From NCBI GenBank assembly GCA_013288745.1, contig JABDBG010000006.1, positions 1-59,674 on the forward strand: 59,674 nucleotides of DNA, read 5' to 3'. The stretch comes from Bacteroidota bacterium (lineage in GTDB: Bacteria > Bacteroidota > Bacteroidia > Chitinophagales > Chitinophagaceae). Numbering within the stretch: position 1 is the stretch's first letter; the number at the start of each line of letters is the position of its first letter. Shown here piece by piece: positions 26,232 through 35,272 of the stretch. The notes under the pieces are model-generated. The model searched no databases and was not told the DNA's origin. It saw only the letters and a program-made list of their open reading frames with translations. The position numbers were made by a program, and so were the translations under genes.

Positions 26232-26289
26232 AATTCAAGGCAACGTATTTGGTATAATAATTCAAGGCAACGTATTTGGTATAATAATT
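26232..26289 (+). repeat. 27-bp tandem repeat carrying an ECF -35 box
   Basis: Two exact 27-bp copies (26232-26258 and 26259-26285), plus 4 bp of a third. Each unit contains AATTCAAGGCAACGTATTTG. Only the second copy has a -10 box at the right distance, so the first is a duplicated upstream half. It lies in the ~315-bp gap between the transketolase and WecA-like genes, which holds no other feature apart from the two promoters. Confidence 0.92.
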
Positions 26290-26295
26290 GTCTTG
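26266..26295 (+). promoter_or_regulatory. ECF-type promoter of the WecA-like gene
   Basis: GGCAAC (26266-26271), 18 bp, then GTCTTG (26290-26295): the same boxes and spacing as upstream of the ECF sigma gene at 18969-18998. The following G-T-A-T bases also match. It lies 72 bp before the WecA-like start. Confidence 0.55.
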
Positions 26296-26367
26296 TAAGA
26301 GGTGGGCGGCCTGAGATTGCCTGCAATATGTTTAAACATTGGAGAGATAACTATTAAACAACTTTGA

Positions 26368-27501
26368 ATGCTGAATATTATACTTAGCGGAGCATTAGCT
26401 TTTGTTATTACCTTTTTTGCTATTCCTATCATCATACAGGTTGCCAGACAAAAGAAGTTGTTTGACGAACCGGATGAACGCAAGGTGCATAAAGTAGTAA
26501 TACCTACTTTGGGTGGGTTAGGAATATTTGCTGGATTTATATTAGCTATGTTATTGGGTGTTCCTAAAACAACAACCAATAGCGAATTACAATATTTTGC
26601 AGCAGCAGCGATCGTAATTTTCTTTGTCGGTATCAAAGATGACATCCTTATTCTTTCGGCTTCCAAAAAATTTCTTGGTCAATTAATCGCAGCATGCATC
26701 ATCATTAAATTTGGTGGGATACACCTTACCAACATGCATGGTTTTTTAGGCTTTCATACAATTCCACGTATTGCCAGTGGTATACTAACGCTTTTTACTG
26801 TATTGGTTATCATCAACTCTTTTAATTTGATTGATGGAATAGATGGACTGGCGGGAAGTTTGGGTCTATTGACCACACTTATATTCGGCACATACTTTTT
26901 TTATACTGGAGATATCATGTATTCAATAATGGCTTTCTCGATGGCCGGAAGTCTTACAGGTTTTTTATTCTATAATTTTTCACCGGCAAAAATATTTATG
27001 GGCGATACGGGGTCCTTGTTGATAGGATTGGTGAACTCAATACTGGTAATAAAATTTATTAATATCGCGGGTAATCCCACAAGCACGGTATTTTTGCCAT
27101 CGGCACCGGCAATAGGGTTTGCTATATTGATGGTACCTCTTTTTGATACACTGAGGGTTTTTAGCTTACGTCTTTTGGATAAGCGTTCGCCATTTAGTGC
27201 GGATAGAACACATGTACATCATTTCTTACTTGATCTTGGTTTAACGCACCGCACTATTACAATTAGTTGTGTAGCAACAAATTTAGCTTTTGTTGCGATG
27301 GCATTTTTATTGCGCAATATGGGAACTACGGTCGTTATCATAGCATTATTGGCAGCAGCTTTTTTATCAACTTTAATAATTTATTATAGCAGGCCTAAAA
27401 ATAAAACTGCCATTGATAGAAATCTTCCGGCCCCTGCAGCGGCAGTTGTAAAATCTGCCAAAATCCTTACACTGGTTACAGAAAGAGCAGAGTCTAAATA
27501 A
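26368..27501 (+). CDS. WecA/TagO-type glycosyl-1-phosphate transferase
   Basis: 377 residues with about ten membrane helices. It transfers a sugar-1-phosphate from a UDP-sugar (GlcNAc-1-P in WecA) to undecaprenyl phosphate, the first step of many envelope glycans. Family motifs: DEPDERKVHKVVIPTLGG, FVGIKDDIL (Mg-binding Asp pair), INSFNLIDGIDGLAG, KIFMGDTGSLLIG and RTHVHHFLLDLGL. MraY is a relative, but the HVHH motif and lack of dcw neighbours favour WecA. Preceded by an ECF-type promoter, which suggests control by envelope stress. Confidence 0.9.
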   Translation: MLNIILSGALAFVITFFAIPIIIQVARQKKLFDEPDERKVHKVVIPTLGGLGIFAGFILAMLLGVPKTTTNSELQYFAAAAIVIFFVGIKDDILILSASKKFLGQLIAACIIIKFGGIHLTNMHGFLGFHTIPRIASGILTLFTVLVIINSFNLIDGIDGLAGSLGLLTTLIFGTYFFYTGDIMYSIMAFSMAGSLTGFLFYNFSPAKIFMGDTGSLLIGLVNSILVIKFINIAGNPTSTVFLPSAPAIGFAILMVPLFDTLRVFSLRLLDKRSPFSADRTHVHHFLLDLGLTHRTITISCVATNLAFVAMAFLLRNMGTTVVIIALLAAAFLSTLIIYYSRPKNKTAIDRNLPAPAAAVVKSAKILTLVTERAESK

Positions 27502-27565
27502 TATCTTCTTTTTAATTTTTTTCTCAGACTATTTAAATGATGGCCTTATACATCATTCTTTTCTT

Positions 27566-27573
27566 TAGTTTTG
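27566..27573 (+). promoter_or_regulatory. -7 promoter element for frr
   Basis: TAGTTTTG matches TAnnTTTG, 21 bp before the ATG at 27595. It argues against the upstream TTG at 27571 as the start, since that overlaps the element. Confidence 0.55.
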
Positions 27574-27594
27574 CAGCCAATTAATGTTTACTAT

Positions 27595-28158
27595 ATGTCA
27601 GAAGAATTAACGCTCGTTAAGATGGAAACAGAGGCTTTGATGAAAAAAGCCATTAGTCATTTAGAAGCTGAATTGACTAAGATACGTGCTGGCAAAGCCA
27701 ATCCCACCATGTTAGATGGCATTGTAGCAGATTACTATGGAGCACCTACTGCTATTGCACAAATAGCAAATATATCGGTACTGGATGCGCGTACAATATC
27801 TGTACAGCCTTGGGAAAAGAATATGCTGCAAGTGATCGAACGGGCTATAATCGCCAGCAATATTGGTATCAATCCACAAAATGACGGAAATGTCATCCGC
27901 TTGTTTCTGCCACCGCTAACGGAAGAAAGAAGGAAGGAATTAGTAAAAAGATGTAATGGCGAAGGTGAGAATGGAAAAATAGCTATCAGAAATATTCGCA
28001 GGGATTCTATCGAACAGATAAAAAAATTACAGAAAGACGGATTAAGTGAGGATGCCGCTAAAGATGCGGAAGCAGAGATACAAGATCTTACAAACCGTTA
28101 TATAATATTAGTAGAGAAACATCTCGAAGCAAAGGAGAAAGAAATAATGGCTGTATAA
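27595..28158 (+). CDS. frr: Ribosome-recycling factor
   Basis: 187 residues, very close to the family's usual 185. It splits post-termination ribosomes together with EF-G. Motifs: HLEAELTKIRAGKANPTML, DYYGAPTAIAQIANISV, RTISVQPWEKNM, IGINPQNDGNVIRLFLPPLT and the helical repeat EERRKELVKRCNGEGE. The ATG at 27595 (MSEELTLVKM) is chosen over an upstream TTG because of family length and the promoter position. Confidence 0.97.
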   Translation: MSEELTLVKMETEALMKKAISHLEAELTKIRAGKANPTMLDGIVADYYGAPTAIAQIANISVLDARTISVQPWEKNMLQVIERAIIASNIGINPQNDGNVIRLFLPPLTEERRKELVKRCNGEGENGKIAIRNIRRDSIEQIKKLQKDGLSEDAAKDAEAEIQDLTNRYIILVEKHLEAKEKEIMAV

Positions 28159-28238
28159 CGCAGAAAACCAAATGCTATGCTTAACGCAATAGTATGTAGG
28201 CATTTAGCGTTAAACATTCAGCCTTAAGCATTAATATC

Positions 28239-29132
28239 ATGTCGTTCCAGCTCAATGAAGAGTCTTTAATAACAATTGCTACGCCTCTATACATTATTGT
28301 AATTGGCAGTGAGATATTATTGAGCCATCTGCAACTTAAAAGATACTACACGGTTAAAGATACTTTGATGAATATTTATCTCTCGCTTTTAAATGCGGGG
28401 ATAGATCTTTTATTCAGGGCTATTTATCTTTTCATTATTCTTCAATGGTTTTATGCACACCGGATAACTGAACCAAGAACTCACCCCTGGGTATATTGGC
28501 CACTATTATTTGTACTGGAAGACTTTGTTTATTATTTCGAACACAGGGTAGATCATTATTGCAGGGTGTTTTGGGCCGTACATGTTACCCATCATTCATC
28601 TGATGAATTTAATTTAACCACAGGTTTCAGGTCATCCGTATTTCAACCTTTATATCGTTTTATTTATTTCATTCCTTTAGCATTTTTAGGGTTCAGGCCC
28701 GTTGATATTATTTTTATGTATGCGCTTACGCAGATATACGGCATATTAGTACATACAAAAATGATACAAAAAATGCCGGCCTGGTTTGAGGTATTATTTG
28801 TAAGTCCTAGCCATCACAGGGTTCATCACGCGAGCAATATTATTTACCTGGATAAGAATATGGGCATGTGTCTAATTATATGGGATAAACTATTTGGTAC
28901 TTTTCAGGAAGAATTACCCGAAGAGCCTGTTGTGTATGGGCTGACAAAACCTTTAGAGAATCCCCATCACCCCATAAAAATTATTTTTCATGAGTGGCAG
29001 AGTATTGGAAAAGACCTGCAAAAGAAGACAACTTTTTTCATCAAACTAAAATATCTTTTTATGCCGCCCGGCTGGAGCCATGATGGGAGCAGTAAAACAG
29101 CGAAAGAACTTAGAAAAGAAACTAATACATAA
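28239..29132 (+). CDS. Fatty acid hydroxylase / sterol desaturase family protein
   Basis: 297 residues, several membrane helices and the diiron histidine motifs of the superfamily: HRVDHYCRVFWAVHVTHH (HxxxH, then HxxHH), and SPSHHRVHHASN near residue 190. The iron ligands look complete, so it should be an active membrane oxygenase on a lipid, such as a fatty acid, sphingolipid or carotenoid. The substrate cannot be read from sequence. Its neighbours (frr, enoyl-CoA hydratase) give no clear pathway. Confidence 0.88.
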   Translation: MSFQLNEESLITIATPLYIIVIGSEILLSHLQLKRYYTVKDTLMNIYLSLLNAGIDLLFRAIYLFIILQWFYAHRITEPRTHPWVYWPLLFVLEDFVYYFEHRVDHYCRVFWAVHVTHHSSDEFNLTTGFRSSVFQPLYRFIYFIPLAFLGFRPVDIIFMYALTQIYGILVHTKMIQKMPAWFEVLFVSPSHHRVHHASNIIYLDKNMGMCLIIWDKLFGTFQEELPEEPVVYGLTKPLENPHHPIKIIFHEWQSIGKDLQKKTTFFIKLKYLFMPPGWSHDGSSKTAKELRKETNT

Positions 29133-29187
29133 TATATAAATGGCAAATATTTTTTCGCATGAATGCGAAAAAGAAAGTATTACATCT

Positions 29188-29195
29188 TATTTTTG
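29188..29195 (+). promoter_or_regulatory. -7 promoter element for the enoyl-CoA hydratase gene
   Basis: TATTTTTG matches TAnnTTTG and is 23 bp before the ATG at 29219. It lies inside the longer open frame that starts at 29159 and supports the later start. Confidence 0.45.
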
Positions 29196-29218
29196 AAAAC
29201 CTAACTAACAGCAATATT

Positions 29219-29989
29219 ATGATACAGGAAGTAAAAGAAGGGTACGTAAAAGTTGAAACGCATAATAGCATTACAACCATCGAATTTTTTCATCCACAAA
29301 GCAATTCTTTACCAAGTAAGATAATTGAAGCGTTAGCAAAAGAGATCCACTTTGCTGGAACGCACGATGAAACAAAAGTGATCATTCTGAAAAGTGCCGG
29401 AGACAGGGCTTTTTGTTCAGGAGCATCTTTAGAAGAATTAAAAGCGATAACAACAGAAACAGAAGGAACAGAATTTTTTAGCAGTTTTGCACATATCATC
29501 AATGCGATGCGTAAATGCCCTAAATTTATTATAGGCCGTATTCAGGGCAAATGTGTGGGTGGTGGAGTAGGATTGGCGGCGGCAGTTGACTATGCTATTG
29601 CGGTTGATAATGCCGAAATTAAATTAAGCGAATTGACCATTGGTTTTGGTCCGTTTGTAATTGGGCCTGCAGTAGAAAGAAAAATAGGCAAATCATCTTT
29701 CACTGCATTGGCAATAGATTCGAGCATGTGGCGCAACAGCGAATGGGCAAAAAGAAAAGGGTTGTATGCAGAAGTACATGAGAATATCGAAAACATGGAT
29801 GAGTCAATTCATCGTTTAGCAAATAACTTATCTCATTATAGTCCTAAAGCAATGATGGAAATGAAAAAAATGTTTTGGGCAGGAACAGAAAACTGGGATG
29901 AGCTTTTGAAAGAAAGAGCAGCCATCAGCGGCAAGTTGGTATTAAGCACATTTACAAAAGCAGCTATCACAAAACTAAAAACGAAATAA
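29219..29989 (+). CDS. Enoyl-CoA hydratase/isomerase family protein
   Basis: 256 residues, crotonase fold. The oxyanion-hole segments are DRAFCSGASLEEL and IQGKCVGGGVGLAAAVDYAI; the active-site region ELTIGFGPFVIG has the glutamate found in hydratases at one of the two usual positions. The reaction may be enoyl-CoA hydration or isomerisation in fatty acid or amino acid breakdown. The frame extends to 29159, but the -7 element and the normal family N-terminus favour 29219. Converges with the amidotransferase gene of the Dar operon. Confidence 0.88.
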   Translation: MIQEVKEGYVKVETHNSITTIEFFHPQSNSLPSKIIEALAKEIHFAGTHDETKVIILKSAGDRAFCSGASLEELKAITTETEGTEFFSSFAHIINAMRKCPKFIIGRIQGKCVGGGVGLAAAVDYAIAVDNAEIKLSELTIGFGPFVIGPAVERKIGKSSFTALAIDSSMWRNSEWAKRKGLYAEVHENIENMDESIHRLANNLSHYSPKAMMEMKKMFWAGTENWDELLKERAAISGKLVLSTFTKAAITKLKTK

Positions 29990-30012
29990 GCAATTCGTTG
30001 TATTTGTTGTAA

Positions 30013-30711
30013 TTATTGAGATAACCTGTCAAGGATCTTAAATAATTTTGCGTTATTGTCTTTGATGTATTTTTCATTGCTTAGTATTTCGACTTCACTT
30101 TGAATGAAATCAGCAGCTATTAGTTCATTTCTTCCGTGCTTTATCATTTCAGCAAGTGTTTCATTTGTTACTTCAAAATGAAATTGTATTCCAAGTACTT
30201 TTTCTTTATATAGAAATGCCTGGTTTTTACAGATAGGCGTTTCTATTAAATGTTCGGCATTTTGCGGCAGGTCAAATGTATCTCCATGCCAATGAAATAC
30301 TTTGAACGTATCGTCGAATCCATCAAGTATTTTATTTTTTCTGCCACTTTGTGTAACTATTACATCGAACCAGCCAATTTCTTTTTCTGTGTTCTTGTAA
30401 ACTTTAGCACCGAGTACTTCGGCAACTAATTGGGATCCTAAACAAATACCAATTACAACTTTGTTTGCAGCAATTGCTTGTTTTATAAATTCTTTTTCTT
30501 TTTTCAGCCAGCTAAATTGATCTTCTTCATAAACACCCATTGGTCCACCCATTATTATTAACCAATCAATAATGTTGATATCAGGTAACAGATCATCTAC
30601 ATAAAATTTAGTGAAATTAACAGAGTGACCTTTTTCTTTTATCCAATCATCGATACAACCTAATCCTTCAAAAGGAACATGCTGAAAGCAATGGATTTTT
30701 AAATGGCTCAT
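30013..30711 (-). CDS. Class I glutamine amidotransferase-like protein
   Basis: 232 residues. Catalytic cysteine C90 sits in the nucleophile elbow IGICLGSQLVAEVLGA; the His-Glu pair is in IQFHFEVTNETL. It resembles the GMP-synthase-type amidotransferases that stand alone, many of which act on small gamma-glutamyl compounds. Last gene of the minus-strand Dar operon, starting 4 bp after the KS-like gene's stop, so it may amidate or trim a product or simply be along for the ride. Confidence 0.85.
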   Translation of the reverse strand: MSHLKIHCFQHVPFEGLGCIDDWIKEKGHSVNFTKFYVDDLLPDINIIDWLIIMGGPMGVYEEDQFSWLKKEKEFIKQAIAANKVVIGICLGSQLVAEVLGAKVYKNTEKEIGWFDVIVTQSGRKNKILDGFDDTFKVFHWHGDTFDLPQNAEHLIETPICKNQAFLYKEKVLGIQFHFEVTNETLAEMIKHGRNELIAADFIQSEVEILSNEKYIKDNNAKLFKILDRLSQ

Positions 30712-30715
30712 GGTG

Positions 30716-31759
30716 CTAATTTTCTTTTTTTAGTAAGATAAAACTATGTTGAGCCCCTTTGTAGTTATTATATATCAATATATTTTTTATTGACTTTTCT
30801 GAAGTTTGGTTTTTTACAATATGTGCAGGAATATGTTGTGTTTGAAATAACTCGCAAGCTAGCCATACTGCGAATGCAGATGCTGTGGCATACTCTCCGG
30901 TCATATGTTTAAATCTTGCAACCGTAGTATCTGCAGTTATATTTTCTATAGCAGCATAATATTTTAATAACCGGTTATCTCCATTTTCTCCTGAAAGCAG
31001 TATGTCTATTTTTTCTCCGGCAAGTAAGTAATGTTGTAAAAGATATTTTAATTGGTTCTCAATAATGCTGATATCGCTTGTGTGTATATGATCCACAGCC
31101 ACTATCTGCGCTACTGCATTTGCTTGATCGCCATTTATTAAAAAAGCAACGGCACTTTCACCGGCAATGCTTCCTATTGAATTTGTCTGATACAATTCTT
31201 TACAAGTAGCAGGCTCTTTTTTATACCAGCCGGATAACATTTCAATATTATAATTATAGGCAGATATCTCATCAACGGCACCCAGCAAATAATTATTTCC
31301 GGGATGATCGGTTAATAACATTATCGCGTCAATGATAGCATTTTCGAAAGCCAGTCCGCGATGTACATGCGTAATATTATATCCTTTATTTTTTGTAAAT
31401 AATCCAAGCTGACCGGCGATAGCATTGGGTGTACTTTGCACAAAACTACCGGGTGTTAATACACCTTCTTCGTATTGGATGATTTGATTTAAGAATTTAA
31501 TACAATCTTCCATACCACCATTGGCGGTACCGATAATAAATCCATCCAATGATGTTGCTTGCCTGATCAATGGTAGTGCAGCGCCAATGCCGATCCTTAC
31601 AACTTTGCCCATTCTTCTTAATATGCCGGGAGGAATACTTTCATAAGTAGGCTCTATTACTTTTAATTTATTGTCTACCGCTTCATGCAATGTATTGATA
31701 TCAACATCCAAAAAAGTTTGTTGTGCTGATATGCAGGTTGATTGATGAATATATAACAT
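30716..31759 (-). CDS. Catalytically dead ketosynthase-like protein
   Basis: 347 residues with the thiolase/KS fold but none of the KS catalytic residues. Where active KS enzymes have the cysteine in TACSSS, this one reads HRGLAFENA with Gly at the Cys position; the HGTATENND histidine is replaced by a SGENGDN stretch; and the NTGHTLGAAGA histidine becomes Glu in MTGEYATASAFA. It is therefore most likely a chain-length-factor-like partner that pairs with the active KS encoded 4 bp upstream. Similar partners occur in aryl-polyene and flexirubin clusters. Confidence 0.78.
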   Translation of the reverse strand: MLYIHQSTCISAQQTFLDVDINTLHEAVDNKLKVIEPTYESIPPGILRRMGKVVRIGIGAALPLIRQATSLDGFIIGTANGGMEDCIKFLNQIIQYEEGVLTPGSFVQSTPNAIAGQLGLFTKNKGYNITHVHRGLAFENAIIDAIMLLTDHPGNNYLLGAVDEISAYNYNIEMLSGWYKKEPATCKELYQTNSIGSIAGESAVAFLINGDQANAVAQIVAVDHIHTSDISIIENQLKYLLQHYLLAGEKIDILLSGENGDNRLLKYYAAIENITADTTVARFKHMTGEYATASAFAVWLACELFQTQHIPAHIVKNQTSEKSIKNILIYNNYKGAQHSFILLKKEN

Positions 31760-31763
31760 AGTG

Positions 31764-32951
31764 TCAGATTGTAGAAAATATCAATGATGTACAATTGCCG
31801 CCAAACCCAAATGAGTTAGACATGATATGTTGTAATGCTCTTTTCTGATATGTTTGAACAGGTAACAACCCCGTTGCAGCAATAGGTTCTTTACAATTTA
31901 GCCCGGGATAAATTTCCTGGTATGTTAAATTTAAAATACTGTACACAGCTTCAATAGCACCTGCTGCGCCAAGTGTATGCCCTGTATTTGATTTGGTAGA
32001 GGCGAAGGACGGTATAGTATCAAATAAGCGTAACATCGCTTTGCTCTCAACCATATCATTATTTTCCGTAGCTGTTCCGTGTGCATTAATAAAACTGATA
32101 TCGCCGGCTGATAAATTTGCAGATTCCAAAGCGCCTTTCATAGAAAGATAAGGCCCATCACCTTCATCTGATAAAGAAGATGGATGAAAAGAATCATTAC
32201 AATTGCAATAGCCGCTTACAACTGCATAGATTTTTTTATCTTTTGCATCTTCTTCTTTTTCTAACACTAAAAATGCCGCACCTTCTCCTAAATTCAAACC
32301 CTTGCGTTGCTCATCGAAAGGGGTGCAAATATCGGGCGATAAAATATGCAGGGCATTAAAACCATTGATCGTAAACTTTGCCAGGCAATCAACACCACCC
32401 ACAATAGCACGTTTAGCTCTGCCAGATTTAATTAGCCTTACACCATACATGATTGCGTTAGCGGAAGATGAACAAGCTGTATTAATTGTATTGACAATGC
32501 CGGCCATTTTGTACCGTTCCTGCAAATAAATATTGACTGATGCAAAATCATAAGAAGCAAGATAATCAGATCCCTTGTCACTTTTATTAGCATCGCTGTA
32601 TAGCTCATCTGTAAGACACATGCCGCCAACTGTACTGGCACCGATCAATGCTGTATCAAAACAACGCATGTCTTTATCCGAAAGTTTACTGTCTTGTATC
32701 GCTTCAACAAAAGCGTGCAATGCCAGTAATGAAGTGCGTGTAACGCCGGGTTCTTTTGCGTTTAATCTTTCTTGTAATTCCTGTGTGGTAATTTTTATTT
32801 CGCCGAAAGGCATTAAGCCCGCGTATCTGGAAGGAAATAAACTTAATGAAGTAATGCCGCATTTACCTTCTTGCAACGCAGTACGATTTTCTGCTACAGT
32901 GTTGCCTATAGCACTTATCACTCCAATACCCGTAACGACGATCCTGCTCAA
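31764..32951 (-). CDS. Beta-ketoacyl-ACP synthase (FabF type)
   Basis: 395 residues. Active-site C160 in NTACSSSANAI, histidines in NAHGTATENNDMVE and SNTGHTLGAAGAIEA, and the lysine of STKSNTGH are all present. It elongates an acyl chain on ACP by decarboxylative condensation. It starts with TTG; no better ATG lies upstream. Placed between the ACP and the dead KS partner, it is probably the chain builder of the Dar pathway, making a polyene or an alkyl chain. Confidence 0.9.
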   Translation of the reverse strand: MSRIVVTGIGVISAIGNTVAENRTALQEGKCGITSLSLFPSRYAGLMPFGEIKITTQELQERLNAKEPGVTRTSLLALHAFVEAIQDSKLSDKDMRCFDTALIGASTVGGMCLTDELYSDANKSDKGSDYLASYDFASVNIYLQERYKMAGIVNTINTACSSSANAIMYGVRLIKSGRAKRAIVGGVDCLAKFTINGFNALHILSPDICTPFDEQRKGLNLGEGAAFLVLEKEEDAKDKKIYAVVSGYCNCNDSFHPSSLSDEGDGPYLSMKGALESANLSAGDISFINAHGTATENNDMVESKAMLRLFDTIPSFASTKSNTGHTLGAAGAIEAVYSILNLTYQEIYPGLNCKEPIAATGLLPVQTYQKRALQHIMSNSFGFGGNCTSLIFSTI

Positions 32952-32963
32952 TAGAAAGGATTT

Positions 32964-33227
32964 TTATTTTGTTCTGTGTTTTTCGATGTAGGCAACCATC
33001 GTGTTAACATCAACTAATATTTTTCTGCCTTCTTTTGGATCTTTTATATCAATACCATATTCTCTACCCAATAAAACGATCAGTTCTAAAGAATCGATTG
33101 AATCAAGGCCAAGGCCTTCACCAAATAAAGGCTCATCATCTTTTATATCTTCCGGTTTTACCGATAGAAGATTTAAAAATTCAACGATCTGTTTTTTTAA
33201 CTGTTCTTTTAATGCTGCTGTTTCCAT
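32964..33227 (-). CDS. Acyl carrier protein
   Basis: 87 residues. The phosphopantetheine site is S43 in GLGLDSIDSLELIVLLG; the rest is acidic and helical as expected. It is not the housekeeping AcpP type (the motif is DSID rather than DSLD/DSLDTVE) and most likely serves the KS pair encoded just downstream. Confidence 0.9.
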   Translation of the reverse strand: METAALKEQLKKQIVEFLNLLSVKPEDIKDDEPLFGEGLGLDSIDSLELIVLLGREYGIDIKDPKEGRKILVDVNTMVAYIEKHRTK

Positions 33228-33237
33228 TGTAACTATT

Positions 33238-34518
33238 TTAAATGAGGTTTTTTCTTTTCAATCCCCAGAGTGTAATGATTTGTATTAAGATTGTTATTAT
33301 GAGTAAAGGTAAAATGTTGATCAAGATATCTTTTAGTTTACCACCTTCTAAAAATAAGCCATAAAATGCTTCCAGCGCCCAATGCAATGGTGATAATTGT
33401 ATGATCAAATGAAAAGAGGCCGGCATGGCAAAACTCGGAACGAGTATGCCTCCGATAGCAGCTAAGAGCACTACTGATACTGCGCCGATTCCATTGGCTT
33501 GTTCCTGGGTTTGTGCAAATACACCTACACAAATAGCAAAACTCACAGCACACCATCCACAAATTAATAAAACAATTAATAAGCCAAACAGATCGGATGG
33601 TAAATTAAGTTTTGGTAAACCCATTATGGGAAAAAGCCAGATACCGATAGCAAAAATGCAAATCGCTTGTACCATCGTTACCAATAAATAGGTGAGCTGC
33701 TTTGAAATAAGCGCAACTAAATAATTAGTTGGCAAAGTTTTTAATCGCACAAAACTGCCATTCAATTTTTCCCGCACAACACTACTACCTAAGGAGATAA
33801 CAATAAAGAACATGGCAAAGATCGTCCAGGCAGGTATATTGTGCTGTGTTGCATTAGGAATATTCCTGGTGCCATCACGCGATACAGAGATCTCATTGAT
33901 CGGTACATTTTCGTTCACCACTTCGTCTTCCAGATTTTTCGGCAATTCTTTTTCGTTCAAAGCAAAATACAAACTCTTTAAAATTTGTTTGTTCTGAACT
34001 AATTGTAAGGAGCTACGCAATGCACCGTTTACAGAAAGGCGAAAAGAAGTTTGTAATACGGGATGATAATATAAAGTAAGTGGTTCAACATTGTCTGCCG
34101 AAGCTTTTGTAGTGTCTGCCTGTAAACCAAAATTGTTCAACGCTTTGCCTGATATATTTTTTGCATTGGCAACAATTTTTTCTGAAAAATTTGCCGGGAT
34201 AATAACAGCTACTAATGCATCTTTTGCATGCATCCTGTCGATGATCTCCTTGTCAGTTTGATTTTGGGTTACCTGCTTAATATCAAACATGCCCACTTTT
34301 TCTATCGCGGTTATCAATTGCTTGCTTGCATCGCCTGTATCTCTGTTGCATAACAAGAGCGGTACCTTATTATTATTGACCAATTCAAAAGTGCTGTTTT
34401 GAATGGTCGTAATGACGATCGCTAAAACAATGGGCATTGTAAACATCAACGTTAATCCTACCTTATCTCTAAGTAGAACGCTGATATCTTTTTTTATGGT
34501 GGCCCAGAGTTTATACAT
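33238..34518 (-). CDS. ABC-2 type transporter permease
   Basis: 426 residues. One membrane helix near the N-terminus (DKVGLTLMFTMPIVLAIVIT), then a ~200-residue extracytoplasmic domain, then five helices (ISLGSSVVREKLNGSFVRLK lies before them). This is the architecture of ABC-2 exporters that move lipids, drugs or polysaccharides. It overlaps the ATPase gene by 8 bp. Probably exports the finished Dar product or its precursor to the outer membrane. Confidence 0.88.
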   Translation of the reverse strand: MYKLWATIKKDISVLLRDKVGLTLMFTMPIVLAIVITTIQNSTFELVNNNKVPLLLCNRDTGDASKQLITAIEKVGMFDIKQVTQNQTDKEIIDRMHAKDALVAVIIPANFSEKIVANAKNISGKALNNFGLQADTTKASADNVEPLTLYYHPVLQTSFRLSVNGALRSSLQLVQNKQILKSLYFALNEKELPKNLEDEVVNENVPINEISVSRDGTRNIPNATQHNIPAWTIFAMFFIVISLGSSVVREKLNGSFVRLKTLPTNYLVALISKQLTYLLVTMVQAICIFAIGIWLFPIMGLPKLNLPSDLFGLLIVLLICGWCAVSFAICVGVFAQTQEQANGIGAVSVVLLAAIGGILVPSFAMPASFHLIIQLSPLHWALEAFYGLFLEGGKLKDILINILPLLIITILIQIITLWGLKRKNLI

Positions 34519-35272
34519 TACCGTCTCTATATGCTTTGCCTGTTAAATTTAAATACAACCCTTCCAGGCCGTCTTCTTTATGCTCACTTAATAGATTATC
34601 TAAAGTATTGTGCGCAATTATTTCCCCTGCTTCTATCAACGCGATCTTATTACACAACTCTTCCGCTTCGCTTAATTGGTGTGATGTATATATTAGTGTA
34701 GTACCGCTTTTATTTAATTCTTTAAGGTAATTGATGATGGCATTACGCGTTTGTATATCAACGCCTACAGTAGGCTCATCTAAAAATAAAATTCTCGGAT
34801 CGTGTATTACGCCTATCGCAAGATTTACCCTTCGTTTCATCCCTCCGGAAAATTTTTGTACCTGTTTATTTCTCACATCGGCTAAACCAAGTATTTCCAG
34901 CAATTCGGTTGTTCTTTGTTTGATAGCTTGTTTATTTAAGCCACACCAGGCGCCAAAAAATTCCAGGTTTTGCACTGGGCTCAATTCCTGGTAAAAAGAA
35001 AAATCTTGCGGAACAAAACCAAATAGCTTGTTGGTTTCTTTTTTGTTTGTAGCGATATCATTGCCGAATAAAGAAAGTTTTCCTTGCTGAAAAGAAAGTA
35101 ATCCCGTCATGCAGTGCATTAACGTCGTCTTGCCCGCTCCGTTAGGTCCAAAGATGCCGAACCTTTCGCCTGCTTCAATTTGTAAATTGAGGTCAGTAAA
35201 AATGTTCGATTGCCTCGGATACCTATATCCAAGATGTTCTATGCTGACTGCTGCAGTACCCATTACTGCCAT
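34511..35272 (-). CDS. ABC transporter ATP-binding protein
   Basis: 253 residues. Walker A GPNGAGKTT, Q-loop, signature KFSGGMKRRVNLAIG, Walker B ILFLDEPTVGVD and switch histidine YTSHQLSEAEEL are intact. Partner of the overlapping permease. ATG at 35272 or 35263 (internal); the upstream gene's stop is at 35263, so the two genes overlap by about 10 bp. Confidence 0.95.
   Translation of the reverse strand: MAVMGTAAVSIEHLGYRYPRQSNIFTDLNLQIEAGERFGIFGPNGAGKTTLMHCMTGLLSFQQGKLSLFGNDIATNKKETNKLFGFVPQDFSFYQELSPVQNLEFFGAWCGLNKQAIKQRTTELLEILGLADVRNKQVQKFSGGMKRRVNLAIGVIHDPRILFLDEPTVGVDIQTRNAIINYLKELNKSGTTLIYTSHQLSEAEELCNKIALIEAGEIIAHNTLDNLLSEHKEDGLEGLYLNLTGKAYRDGNV

Noticed and set aside
26232..26289. 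CRISPR-like repeat
   Set aside because: The two 27-bp copies are directly adjacent with no spacer, and no cas gene is nearby; it is a simple tandem duplication.
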